Below are positions 11,503-21,460 of a DNA stretch of 64,000 nucleotides, in pieces (the first letter of the stretch is position 1; the number at the start of each line of letters is the position of its first letter). The DNA comes from Henningerozyma blattae CBS 6284. Its lineage: Eukaryota; Ascomycota; Saccharomycetes; Saccharomycetales; Saccharomycetaceae. A program made the translations under genes and the position numbers. The notes below the pieces were generated by a model. It had not been told where the DNA came from, did no database searches, and saw only the letters and a list, made by a program, of their open reading frames with translations. The stretch covers positions 992,001 through 1,056,000 of the forward strand of contig NC_020187.1 in NCBI RefSeq assembly GCF_000315915.1, written 5' to 3'.

Positions 11503-12267
11503 TCAGCTTACTTCTGTGGGCATTTCATATTCACATTTGGCATATTCTTCCCATTCTTCTTCAGTGGATGGTCTTTGTCTTAACCAAGCCATTCTTGCCC
11601 CAGAGACAGCTCTTTCATTAACACCAAATCCAAAAACCCGCAAGGAATAGCTTTGAACAGGTCTTTTCCCTACATATTCGCCTAATTCTGGAAAATGTTG
11701 TAAAAAGACTCCCGGTAAAGAGGTACCCCAGAAGCAACCATCTAATTGAGCGTGACGGGCTTGAGCAGGAACATACAAATCACCACAACACGCACAATAA
11801 AGACGGACAGGTTGACGTCCTAAAGTGTCACTCAGCCCGCACGGCAGTAATTGCATACCGCCACAATGGTAACGTGGACAAGTCCCAAATGCACGGCGAT
11901 CAAACTTTTCAGCCAAGGCTTGTAAACCTGGTCTAGTTAAAACGTATCTTGCATGAGCTAATCCATATAATTGCTCTGCAGCGTGTTCTACTAAGGAACG
12001 GCTCACTTCTGGTTGACCATTTTCACCATGTTCTGCCTCGTCATCACTAACAGCTTCCAAATCTAAAATCAAATCTAGAGCTTGACGATAAAGCGGAACT
12101 TCTAAAGCTAATGCAGTCATATTGAAGTCATCTTCTAGAAACTCTGAGGGGATTTGGCAGTAGTACTCATGGCCAAAACGGGCACAGAAGGATGGGATCC
12201 ATTCTTCATAAGATCCACTGTCTTCAGAGCTGTCATCATCGTTACGGTCTGCAATATATTCACTCAT
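11503..12267 (-). CDS. CKB1: Casein kinase 2 regulatory (beta) subunit
   Basis: A 254-residue CK2 beta subunit (S. cerevisiae Ckb1 has 278). The beta dimer holds the two catalytic alpha subunits and steers substrate choice of this constitutive Ser/Thr kinase. Visible are the N-terminal ESWIPSFCxxxGHEYY-type block (here YEEWIPSFCARFGHEYY), an acidic loop DLEAVSDDEAEH, and the dimerising zinc ribbon CPRYHC ... YCACC with the conserved GCFWGTSLPGVFLQHFPEL segment. Only a short tail follows the zinc domain. Codon use is stronger than in neighbouring genes. Divergent from GET1, exactly as YGL019W and YGL020C are. Confidence 0.95.
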   Translation of the reverse strand: MSEYIADRNDDDSSEDSGSYEEWIPSFCARFGHEYYCQIPSEFLEDDFNMTALALEVPLYRQALDLILDLEAVSDDEAEHGENGQPEVSRSLVEHAAEQLYGLAHARYVLTRPGLQALAEKFDRRAFGTCPRYHCGGMQLLPCGLSDTLGRQPVRLYCACCGDLYVPAQARHAQLDGCFWGTSLPGVFLQHFPELGEYVGKRPVQSYSLRVFGFGVNERAVSGARMAWLRQRPSTEEEWEEYAKCEYEMPTEVS

Positions 12268-12696
12268 TGAAACGTGTATTATTCGATGTAGTAATCTGTA
12301 TTAATTTTTCTAGTCTTGATCCAGCAGGTATGGTTTTTTGAATTGCGATTCCAATTGCACAGTGTTCACAGTGTTCACAGGATCTTTAAGTTTTTGTTCT
12401 GTCTAGGCTACAGAAAATATGTCTTGAAATTATATATATATATTTTCAATATCAAATCATGATTTAACACGTTTTTTCTTTAGTTGCTAGTAAATAAACT
12501 GGTAATCTGTTCTTTCTTTTCCAATGCTTGTAGCGAAAGTCGACCGTCACGACCAGCCGAATGAGCAAGCGGCATCGTTCTACACGACACCATTCGGTCC
12601 CAATACAAGAATGATAAAACAAAGCAAAACCGTTACAAGATTAGAATTTGTTTCTTTGATAACGTTTGATACCAACCATCAGAAATATTGTGAGCC
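12268..12696. promoter_or_regulatory. Divergent CKB1/GET1 promoter region
   Basis: A 430 bp divergent intergenic region. A direct repeat of a short CACAGTGTT-type word lies at about 12358-12380, and a (TA)n-rich stretch lies near 12430-12450. No specific factor site can be defended. Confidence 0.45.
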
Positions 12697-13380
12697 ATGG
12701 AGTACCCTGTTGTCATTGCCATTGTGTTTTTATTTATCACCAATTTTTTAAACTGGACTTCACAATATCATGCATCTATTCGAGCCAAATTATTTTCATC
12801 TAATACCAAGTTAACCTCTGAATATAAGTCGAAGTTAGCCAAGAGACATGAATATGTCTTAGAAAACAATAGTATCAGCGCACAGGACAACTATGCCAAG
12901 TGGACCAAGAATAACAGAGCAATTTCCAAGTTAGATATCGAGTTGAAAAAATTGAAAGAGTTAATCTCACAGAATGATTCGGTAAACTTAAAATTGTTTA
13001 AGAGATTACGTTTGGTTGCTTTGACTGTTCCATTTATGGCAATCAAATTGTACTATGGTAAAAAAATTGTCTATCGTTTACCATTTGACAATTTATTCCC
13101 ACAAATTATGACTCTCATGGTCTCAAAAGGGTTTGCCTCTTTGGCTTTGTTACCCCTTAATTACTACAAATCAGGTGGTAAACTTGAAAGTATCAGCGGA
13201 TTACCAATCTGTTTGGGTATCTATGTGTGGGCTTTAACCAGTGTTTTGAAGAATTTGGAATTCCTGGTTAAGTTCATATTTTTTACCGAACCAGTCATTA
13301 AACCTAATCCACTAAGACCTACAACTACTACAGAAAGTAAAGATTTGAAGATCGAACAAGACTTGGTAGGTTTGGATTAG
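12697..13380 (+). CDS. GET1: Get1, ER membrane receptor subunit for tail-anchored protein insertion
   Basis: A 227-residue membrane protein (S. cerevisiae 235). With Get2 it forms the ER receptor that takes tail-anchored proteins from Get3. The family landmark NNSISAQDNYAKWTKNNR lies near residues 54-71 inside the cytosolic coiled coil that wedges open Get3. A hydrophobic N-terminal segment (VVIAIVFLFITNFLNW) and two further membrane segments after residue 100 give the three-TM topology. Start ATG at 12697 in GCCATGG context. The position next to CKB1 matches YGL020C. Confidence 0.95.
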   Translation: MEYPVVIAIVFLFITNFLNWTSQYHASIRAKLFSSNTKLTSEYKSKLAKRHEYVLENNSISAQDNYAKWTKNNRAISKLDIELKKLKELISQNDSVNLKLFKRLRLVALTVPFMAIKLYYGKKIVYRLPFDNLFPQIMTLMVSKGFASLALLPLNYYKSGGKLESISGLPICLGIYVWALTSVLKNLEFLVKFIFFTEPVIKPNPLRPTTTTESKDLKIEQDLVGLD

Positions 13381-13640
13381 TATGTAACATATATATGAAT
13401 ATTGCTTTTATGTTTTAATATCTATGCTTTAATATTGAATGATTTTTGTGTATATTTAGAAATCTTGAGTTACCCGTCCCGAATAGACTTCAAACTTCTT
13501 GAAATATAATATTAATAATAATAATAATAGAAAACAAAATAAGGAAGAAACCATTATAATAAAATAGTGAGAGTATATTTTACAAGTGCTAATTCATTAA
13601 TTCAATTGTACATCAGCTGCCACATATTGGGATCTGTAGA

Positions 13641-14999
13641 ATGACATCTAGTCCAAACAAACAGAAGAAACAAGATCAAAGTGATGATATTTCAACTAAT
13701 GAAAATATAAATAATGATGCTGCTAAAGATGATTTAAAAGATGATGATACTGAACAAGATATGCCTGTTACAAATGATGCTGTTAAAAAAATTGAGGAAG
13801 ATTTAAACTCTCAAAAGCAGCTGGAATTAAACGTTGAAGCAAGCCAAGCTCCTTTAAAAGATATACATACAAAGGACTCCAAAGAATATATACAAAGAAA
13901 GAGAAATGAGAAGCTTAATGAAATTTCAACTTCACAAACTGATTTAAATGAAAATTTAGATATCAAAACTAAAAATGTTACTACCAATCAAGAAAGTTCA
14001 GAAAGTATTAAAAGTGATAGAAATGATGAAAAATCAATAACTGATGAAAAGTCAACAACTGATGAAAAGTCAACAAATGATGAAGATGATTCAGATAGTA
14101 GCGATGATTTTGGTAATTTTTCAGATGCTTCATTTGAAGATGAAGAATTAGAAAATGAGGAAAACTCTGCATTATCATTCATTGATCATTTATTAAATAT
14201 ACCTGTACCCAATTCCACTGCTGAAAAGGATACAAGCAATCAATATCACTTAAATCAATTGATTCAAGAGGATAGGCCTGCAGTCATTTATGAGCAATTA
14301 GTAAGATATCAATCGGTATTACAGCCTATTATTTGGAATAGATCAGACTTGAAATATTCTCTATTACATAAACTTCGAATTACCGAGCATGGTAATACGA
14401 ATCATGGAGATTTTGTTCCATCTAATAACTATAATAATAGAAATCAGCATCATTTTAGGCATTTAAATAATAATATCATCAATACTGATAGTTTCGATTC
14501 AGATCAAATAGACATACCACCTTTGGATGATAGACTATTCACAAAAATACTGGGGATGGTAAATAGTGAATCTGCTCGTCTGCATGCAGATAGTCATCCT
14601 TTAAGAGAGACATTTAAATTAAAATATGTACCATCATTAACACCAATAGAGTTACAAAATGAAAGGGCCCATGAACAAGAAACCAAAATTCCATCCCTCA
14701 TTTCAAAAGATTCTAATGATTTAGAATTATTAACTGAACAACAATTAAGAGCTTACCATGATGAGCTATGTAACGCAATTGACACTTTATGCATTAAGTT
14801 ACAAGAATTAAATGGTGAGCAAGCCGTACTAACGGCAGATAAATTGACTTATGAAAATGTTATTACAAATTTATCTGGTCATACACAAAGATTATATAGG
14901 GATGAAGTTGAAAACTATAATAAAAAAAGGGAAAATCAAAATCGAAAAAGAAAAATAGATTTAGTTGGGTTGGTGTATAATATTTCATACTTTTCATGA
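13641..14999 (+). CDS. LAA2: Laa2-like accessory factor of the AP-1 adaptor complex
   Basis: A 452-residue acidic, Ser/Asp/Asn-rich protein, longer than the 280 residues of S. cerevisiae Laa2 (YBL010C). Laa2 helps recruit Laa1 and the AP-1 clathrin adaptor to the trans-Golgi and endosomes. The best motif is DDFGNFSDASFEDEELE (about residues 153-169), an FGxF-type ligand for the gamma-adaptin ear. A moderately conserved helical C-terminal half follows (LIQEDRPAVIYEQLVRYQ). Assignment rests on this motif and on position: it converges on the SCT1 orthologue just as YBL010C converges on YBL011W. The long N-terminal disordered extension looks lineage-specific. Confidence 0.8.
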   Translation: MTSSPNKQKKQDQSDDISTNENINNDAAKDDLKDDDTEQDMPVTNDAVKKIEEDLNSQKQLELNVEASQAPLKDIHTKDSKEYIQRKRNEKLNEISTSQTDLNENLDIKTKNVTTNQESSESIKSDRNDEKSITDEKSTTDEKSTNDEDDSDSSDDFGNFSDASFEDEELENEENSALSFIDHLLNIPVPNSTAEKDTSNQYHLNQLIQEDRPAVIYEQLVRYQSVLQPIIWNRSDLKYSLLHKLRITEHGNTNHGDFVPSNNYNNRNQHHFRHLNNNIINTDSFDSDQIDIPPLDDRLFTKILGMVNSESARLHADSHPLRETFKLKYVPSLTPIELQNERAHEQETKIPSLISKDSNDLELLTEQQLRAYHDELCNAIDTLCIKLQELNGEQAVLTADKLTYENVITNLSGHTQRLYRDEVENYNKKRENQNRKRKIDLVGLVYNISYFS

Positions 15000-15621
15000 T
15001 AAAATATTCAATAAATTAATGGTTACGTTGACTGTAATAAAAAAGAATAAGTCAATTTCAAAAAAAAAAAGATTAAATAAGATAAAAATTAAATAAGTAA
15101 AATAGCAGCTGATAGACTGTATAGTAGTCCGATATAAAATATTTTTAAATCTATTTTAATATTTAATTGTACTTTTTTTTACTATGGTAGGATTCAACAT
15201 TTCACTGATATAAATGAGGGCCCATTAGTTTTTTAAAATGCTTCACTAGTCCAATAACTGACATAAAAAATATCTACATTTCTATTTAGATTGTCAAAAA
15301 AATTAGTTAACGTTTTTACTTAAAGTTATATGAAGATATTTATTTGTATATATTTTGTAGTATGTAAACTATAGAAAAGAATAATGTATATTCAATTATA
15401 TAAAAATATCAATAAATCATAAAACTTGCAGTATTTCAAAAAAAATGTATTTTTTTAAAATAAAAGATCAATAAAAGATTACAATAGGGAAGTGGAAAAA
15501 AGCATAAAATACAAGAATCAGATATTAGTGAAGTTACAATTTAGAAGGGAAAAAACACAAGAATGGAGTAAAATAAAAAGATGAAATTGGAGAAGATGGC
15601 ATGTTACATGGAAATCAATTA
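15000..15621. other. Convergent LAA2/SCT1 3' flank
   Basis: About 620 bp of AT-rich DNA with short A-runs. Neither strand holds an ORF with recognisable coding character. Confidence 0.5.
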
Positions 15622-17961
15622 TCAATGCTTTTCTTCTTCATCAGTAGAATTATCATAGCTATCATTATCATCATCAGTATTATCGTCGTCGTCGTCATCA
15701 TCATTACTATCATCATTACTATCATCATCATCATCATCATCATCATCATGGTCTCTTTTTTCCCAAACTGCTTGCGCAATCTTTTCTGCTAAACCTAAAT
15801 TGCTACCGTTTGTAGTATGCGAAGTACTGGAATAATTATTAATATTATCGACCGTTATAAATGTATTCCCTTGAATCTTATCCTCTATTTCAAATTCAGA
15901 TAGAGAGGTTGATACTGCAGAAGTTGTTGATGTTAGATCAAGATTATTTCCTGTTGAGAATAAAGGTATATTTGATAGTGAATTATCACTATTGACCAGA
16001 GATATGGCATCAGATTCTGAAGATTGAATTGGTTCTAGAGAGTTTGCTTTTTTTTGTAGTTTCTTTAGCTTTCTCTTTTTCAATAATCTTCTTCTCTTCA
16101 ACTCGGTGGTTTTTCTTTCTTCAGATTCTTCATCACAAGTAAAAGCTTGGCTATCACCTATCATATCATCTTCAAATGAGTTTACCATTATTGTGATACG
16201 TTCAGCTAAATCTTTACGTTGTTTTTTTAAAGCCTTCAAGCCTTTTGGAGTAGTAATGGAAAATATTAAAGGTCTTAAAGATTTAAAGATGTCCATACCA
16301 ATATCACCAATTATTAAAGCAGAATAAGTTACAAACCCACAGAATAAATATGATAAAACAAAAACCCAAAATTTATTATGATACCAGGTACTCAAATAAT
16401 AGGTTAATAATGAAGACCAAATAATATATAAAATTGGAGTGAATCCCATACCAATCAAAATTTTCCAAGTAGCTACGACATCATTTGCCTTTATCTTGAC
16501 AGTGGAACCAGCTAAAGCTGTTTTTGCTTTGCGCTTAGAGATTATTTTAGATGCAATAAAAACGGGTAAAAACATTAAAATACCTGGTAAGGATAACAAT
16601 AATGCTAAGATTAATCTGAAAGACTTAAAAAATAATAGAATGGAATTTTGTAAAAAATTTATTTCTGCAACATCTACTAAATGATCGGGTACGTTATAAC
16701 GATGTAAATTGGAATTATAATTTAAAATATCTTTTTTTAATTGGATAATTTCCGGATCAGTTTTACGACTTTCATAACCTTTAACTATTCTTCTATTCAT
16801 CTCTACAACCATTGGCAACGGTAATTTAGAAGGCAATTGAGCGGAATATAGTCTTCTTGTTGCCTGGACAACCATTAGAGTATCATAATCAGGGCATGTT
16901 ACAGTGACTGCTCTCAATCCTTCGGATATCGTATCTAATAATTCTTTAACAGCTAATTTGTTAGTCTCTGGATTACGATATTTTTCTACTAATTCAGGGG
17001 AAATTTCAATTGGATCACCAAACTCTACTACAGCTCTTGACCTAAATCTATGAGCATGGAAATAATTCATACCACAAGGAACAATTTTAACGTTGCAATT
17101 TGGATGTTTATCTAAACAGCCTAGTGCCATTATAGCGACACCTGCTTTTAATGGTAGGAGATCGGTTCTATCATGAGAACCACCTTCTGGGAAAATACCT
17201 AAGCAGCCATTATGAGCTAAATGTTCGAAAACTTTATGATACATGCGAGATTGATCAAATTTTGGAGCATATTTATAACTAGTACCTTTTCTCAATAATT
17301 CGTTGATTTCTGGTTTATCTTTAAATTCCTTACGTAAAATCAAAGAAGTTTCGCTTTCAATGGATTGGATATTTACATTACCCAAGGATTTTGGTAAACC
17401 AATTAAACCCTTTGGTTCAAATTCAGTTAAAAATTTCGTGCCATGGCCAATAATCCTACAGGGGTTATTTGGATCTATGGTGATTTTACCTCTTGCTGGT
17501 TTCAAATTATCTTGAGCTCTAACAACACCAATTGACATGATACAACGAGCTAAAACCCCAATAGTTAAAAGACCTAAAGATTTTTGAGCAATTAAGAACG
17601 AAACCCTTCTATTGACAGATATCTTAATCTGTCTCATTAAAGTGATTGGATCTACGAATTGATTAGCATGTGGGGCGGCCACAAATATAACTGGGCTTTG
17701 TGTCGGTATCTTGAAACTACCACGAGATTTAATTTCTCTGAAAAAGCAATCAAAGATGGATGTCAATACCCACAAGATAGCATCATATATGAATTTTCTT
17801 ATCCAATGTGGCTCCTTATAGTGATAACCATCTTCATATTCTATTTCTTCTGAATTTTGGTCTCTATCGTGAGAGTTTGCAAGGTCAGAGTTGATTGGAA
17901 GGTCTATTTTATTATTTTCAACAATTTTGGGTATAATTAATGAAGGTTGATTATTATCCAT
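15622..17961 (-). CDS. SCT1: Glycerol-3-phosphate/dihydroxyacetone-phosphate O-acyltransferase
   Basis: A 779-residue ER acyltransferase that catalyses the first step of phosphatidic acid synthesis. The PlsC domain is clear: HANQFVDP (the HX4D catalytic box, about residue 98), then FPEGGSHDRTDLLPLKAGVAIM (block with the EGG phosphate-binding motif, about residue 250) and a later IVPCGMNYFHAHRFR. Several hydrophobic segments fall at about residues 430-560. The C-terminal tail is basic, then Ser-rich, and ends in a run of Asp/Asn/Ser from a GAT-type microsatellite (15,655-15,750). The position beside LAA2 and FMT1 matches YBL011W; the paralogue GPT2 is the alternative name by sequence alone. 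Confidence 0.92.
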   Translation of the reverse strand: MDNNQPSLIIPKIVENNKIDLPINSDLANSHDRDQNSEEIEYEDGYHYKEPHWIRKFIYDAILWVLTSIFDCFFREIKSRGSFKIPTQSPVIFVAAPHANQFVDPITLMRQIKISVNRRVSFLIAQKSLGLLTIGVLARCIMSIGVVRAQDNLKPARGKITIDPNNPCRIIGHGTKFLTEFEPKGLIGLPKSLGNVNIQSIESETSLILRKEFKDKPEINELLRKGTSYKYAPKFDQSRMYHKVFEHLAHNGCLGIFPEGGSHDRTDLLPLKAGVAIMALGCLDKHPNCNVKIVPCGMNYFHAHRFRSRAVVEFGDPIEISPELVEKYRNPETNKLAVKELLDTISEGLRAVTVTCPDYDTLMVVQATRRLYSAQLPSKLPLPMVVEMNRRIVKGYESRKTDPEIIQLKKDILNYNSNLHRYNVPDHLVDVAEINFLQNSILLFFKSFRLILALLLSLPGILMFLPVFIASKIISKRKAKTALAGSTVKIKANDVVATWKILIGMGFTPILYIIWSSLLTYYLSTWYHNKFWVFVLSYLFCGFVTYSALIIGDIGMDIFKSLRPLIFSITTPKGLKALKKQRKDLAERITIMVNSFEDDMIGDSQAFTCDEESEERKTTELKRRRLLKKRKLKKLQKKANSLEPIQSSESDAISLVNSDNSLSNIPLFSTGNNLDLTSTTSAVSTSLSEFEIEDKIQGNTFITVDNINNYSSTSHTTNGSNLGLAEKIAQAVWEKRDHDDDDDDDDDSNDDSNDDDDDDDNTDDDNDSYDNSTDEEEKH

Positions 17962-18599
17962 AATGAGATAAATGCTATTAATGATCGAGCGTATACCAAT
18001 TTACAAATATTGGTATCTTGGAATTCTCTATGGCTAGTAGTCACTATAAAATATCGGTGCCTTCTTTTTTCTCTATAATCCGATTACACCTTCAAAATAT
18101 CCTTTACACACGGCAACAATGCATGCAGAAGTGGTATTATGGTTGTAGTATGCTTTGCTAACAAGGAAGAATGTGTGTGTTTTTCTTGCTCAACTTATTT
18201 TTTTACCATAAAATCGATTCAACCCACAGGAGGAAAAAAGAAACTTCTTTAGTTTCACCTAGTCTAAGAATTGGAAGTGCACATTCAGCGTAGCTTGAAC
18301 AAACGTTGTTACGCCTCCAAAGATGAAGAATATTCAACTTCTAAACCTGTGAAATCTATGACTGGAATTTGCAATTTTCCACATTCGGATTTTAAAGATT
18401 GCCGAGGTCCAACAATTTGTTGAAATGAAATTCTGCATAGCCACAGAGTAACTACGCAGCAATTTTGTACAGCTATTTCTCAGTAGCAGTGATTATGTGA
18501 AAAAGATTGTGGAGAAACTGAAAGGTAACTTAACGATGAAAGTTAGAGTATCATGTGAAGATCATAACTCGTAATGGTTTTAAGAGTTCATAATGAAGT
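17962..18599. other. SCT1 promoter and FMT1 3' flank
   Basis: About 640 bp without a supported gene. It contains the SCT1 upstream region and the FMT1 terminator. No convincing regulatory word was recognised. Confidence 0.45.
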
Positions 18600-19769
18600 C
18601 TAAACAAAATTAGCCTTTTCTATATCAGTAGATCCACCACGCTTATGTAAACGGTTGATAAACATTTCTGCTGTTTCCTTGGCAAATCCTTCGAATTGAA
18701 GGGTATCTACTGCAAGAAGCGTGGGTCCATATGCTTTAATAAGCAGTTTGCCCATTTCGGTAGAATATTTGAAAGAGCCTGGTTTCAAATGATCAGATAT
18801 TGTATTATTGGTATTGTCTATAACAGAGAAATCATGGATGATTATTCTCTTTGTAAACTCCTGGGTTGAATTTGCAGATCCCCTTTGTTTTTTTTTAGTT
18901 ACAGGTCGACAGTTTATATAGGTATAAACTGGCCCTAATACATCTTTTTTATTTAGGATAGTTTTGGCGTCTTCAGTTGCCCAGATTATACGTTTCATTT
19001 CATTAGATATTCTTGGAGCAAAGCTCGGTTTAATACCTGGCTTTACGGGGTTATTATGCATACCAGCTAAATACAGCCCATTAGTTATAACGTTTTGTAG
19101 CATTTCACCACCTTTGATCCCCAATTGGTCCGTTAGTTTAGAAGTATTGAGCGGAAGTTCCATATTTCTATTTTTTGAAGATGGCAACTCTAATAGTTGT
19201 ACGATTGATAATAGCTCGGTTTGTGAAATAACTTCTCCACAATCAAATTTTGTTGGATGTAAACTTTGAATTGTAACACCTGTATACTTATCTTTATTTA
19301 ATAAGGAATATTGTATTGGCGAAGCCCCCTTATATCTTGGTAATAATGACGGATGAACATTCATACAATAGGGGACAGTTTTGATTAGCTGGTCTGGTAT
19401 TAACTTACCATATGAAACAGCAATTAATGTATTAATGTTGTTTTTGGTAACAACATCAGTTAATCCCATAAGATCTTTCATATTATCACATTCAATTAGA
19501 GGAACATTAGGTACTTTTTTCGATGCAATTGCAATGGCAGTTTCCTTAAAGGTTGATTTATCCCTACCACACCATTTGCCTGGCTTAGTGACAATTTGAA
19601 TTCTATCTACATACGGTAAGTTAGTTCCAGGAATAGCCGTAGTCCTTAACTTCTGAAGAGCTTCAAATGACTGAACACTAAATGTGTCACTACCAAAAAA
19701 TAAAATATTTAATGGTTTGAGATTTGGAAGTAATGAGTATTTTCTAATAAATATACGAGAAACGTTCAT
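18600..19769 (-). CDS. FMT1: Mitochondrial methionyl-tRNA formyltransferase
   Basis: Starts at ATG 19769 (389 residues); four further upstream codons are open only via a TTG. The enzyme formylates Met-tRNA for mitochondrial initiation. The first residues (MNVSRIFIRKYSLLPNL) look like a matrix-targeting presequence. The N-terminal Rossmann-like domain begins LNILFFGSDTFSV, and the catalytic block NVHPSLLPRYKGASPI (about residues 133-148) carries the Asn-His-Asp type active site found in formyltransferases, followed by GVTIQSLHPTKFDCGEVI. The C-terminal OB-like domain is shortened and divergent, as in yeast Fmt1. YBL013W in S. cerevisiae lies next to SCT1, as here. Confidence 0.93.
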   Translation of the reverse strand: MNVSRIFIRKYSLLPNLKPLNILFFGSDTFSVQSFEALQKLRTTAIPGTNLPYVDRIQIVTKPGKWCGRDKSTFKETAIAIASKKVPNVPLIECDNMKDLMGLTDVVTKNNINTLIAVSYGKLIPDQLIKTVPYCMNVHPSLLPRYKGASPIQYSLLNKDKYTGVTIQSLHPTKFDCGEVISQTELLSIVQLLELPSSKNRNMELPLNTSKLTDQLGIKGGEMLQNVITNGLYLAGMHNNPVKPGIKPSFAPRISNEMKRIIWATEDAKTILNKKDVLGPVYTYINCRPVTKKKQRGSANSTQEFTKRIIIHDFSVIDNTNNTISDHLKPGSFKYSTEMGKLLIKAYGPTLLAVDTLQFEGFAKETAEMFINRLHKRGGSTDIEKANFV

Positions 19770-20768
19770 TGGTTCCCACAAGTTAACTTTAGAAAAAAGT
19801 AAAATATATCTGTATGTTAATTTTTCTTTTGTTTAAAGTCTTGTAAATCAATTACCTTAAAATAAAGTTCTTTAATTTCGTTTTTCCGATATTGGAATAA
19901 TATAAAGTAAAATTAAAGGTAAGCGTTTATTTGAGGCATACTTCTGGTTCAAAGTTTATAATTAAAAAAATGATTCTCATAATATTTACCCAATATAGAT
20001 ATAGAAGTTCATTTATAAATTACTAACTTCAAATCCCATAAGTATCTTTTTATTATATCATTTCTTTGATATTTTAATATTTAACAATCAAAATATTTAA
20101 AAATCATTATATATAATAAGTGCATTTATATTAGTTGAGAAAGCAAGAGACTAAAATAAATCCCATTATGGCAATTTTTAATTCATGTCATTTATTTTTT
20201 ATTATACCTTTGTTGCTGGCATAGCAGTACTTACATGCTAATTTATTCATCAATACTTGTAGCTAAACGCGTTAAATAATTTGTCATTAAGTTCTGATTC
20301 TATCGCTATATATTTTCATTGGTCTTATTTTATTTTACTTTTATTTTTTCCTCGTCGTTTATTTCTTGGCATTCTTATTAAAACTTATACTTAGTGTATT
20401 AACTTATTTATCGCATTTATTTTTGTGATTTTAGTTAAGGAGTTGTGAGGATTTGAGATGAAGCAAATAATATGAGCCTACTCTATATATTGCGTCATTA
20501 AATGAGTGTTTATTTTAAGTTAATTTCATTCCCTTTCTATAATATTCAAAAGTTGAAATAGGTTTATTGAATATCATTTATTATACTGAACTGTGTGTCT
20601 TGAAAATCTGATAAAATATATCAAGGAAAAAAATTTATATATAAAAACTTTGAAAATCGAGGTGAATTTGTATTACATATCTAATATACAGTATAAAAGT
20701 TTTTATTGAAAGATTAATATGCATGCTGTAATTATTGAAAAAGTAGAAGACCATTGGTAAGTCATAGC
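19770..20768. other. FMT1 promoter and CGR1 3' flank
   Basis: About 1 kb, very AT-rich, with many short T-runs and stop-filled frames. I found no tRNA, snoRNA box pair or gene relic that can be supported. Confidence 0.45.
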
Positions 20769-21140
20769 CTAACGTTCTTTCAAGGCTTTGTTTCTCTTTT
20801 CCCTTCTTCTCATTCTATCAACCTTTTTAGCATGCATCTTGGCTGCCAAGCGCTCATATCTTTCAGCTTCTTCCTTCTTTTCTCTTCTTTCTTTCAACGC
20901 CTGTATCTTTTGTTTACGGGCATCTGCCTTCTCATCTTTTAAGGCCTGGATTCTGGCTTTAAATTGTTGTTGCTCCAATCTCTTTTTTTGCCTTAGATCC
21001 CATGAGGTTAATGTCTTGTTTTTAACAACACGACTGCTGGCTCTTAATGGTTCTTTAGTATGTTTCCAAATTCTACCACTTACTAGTTTACCTTGAGTCT
21101 TAGAAGCTAATTCTGTTTCAGTAACTGGCAAATTAGTCAT
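20769..21140 (-). CDS. CGR1: Cgr1, nucleolar 60S ribosome-biogenesis protein
   Basis: A 123-residue, highly basic coiled-coil protein (S. cerevisiae Cgr1, YGL029W, has 120). Cgr1 is needed for 60S pre-rRNA processing in the nucleolus. The N-terminal block (GKLVSGRIWKHTKEPLRASS) and the long Lys/Arg/Glu helix with QALKDEKADARKQKIQALKERREKKEE are characteristic. Start ATG at 21140. It is divergent from CCM1, and a PAC element lies in the shared promoter. Confidence 0.94.
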   Translation of the reverse strand: MTNLPVTETELASKTQGKLVSGRIWKHTKEPLRASSRVVKNKTLTSWDLRQKKRLEQQQFKARIQALKDEKADARKQKIQALKERREKKEEAERYERLAAKMHAKKVDRMRRREKRNKALKER

Positions 21141-21236
21141 TATTAATAATTATTTTACTCTTTGATTATTTCTAAAACGCAAAATGGTACAGATATAGAG
21201 TTGTTTTCTTAACTACGATTTTGGATATTATATAAA

Positions 21237-21270
21237 GCTCATCGATTTTTTTTATTACTGAAATTTTTTA
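21237..21270 (-). promoter_or_regulatory. PAC and RRPE-like motifs upstream of CGR1
   Basis: On the minus strand CGATGAGC (21237-21244) matches the PAC core bound by Dot6/Tod6. An AAATTTTTTAAATTTC stretch about 15-20 bp away resembles the RRPE bound by Stb3. This pair marks ribosome-biogenesis genes in yeasts and fits CGR1. The region also serves the divergent CCM1. Confidence 0.6.
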
Positions 21271-21460
21271 AATTTCAAACGTCTCGCGAGAATAAGCAAT
21301 TCAAAAAGTTAACAATGATTGCCAAACAGTAAAAATTTTGCACTTAGTCAAACTATAACTAATAAATAATCTTAATAATGAAGATAATTGAATTATACTT
21401 CTATACACTTTTAAAACAAAGGTTACACGCTAATACATTTAAAATATAACCTTGCATTGC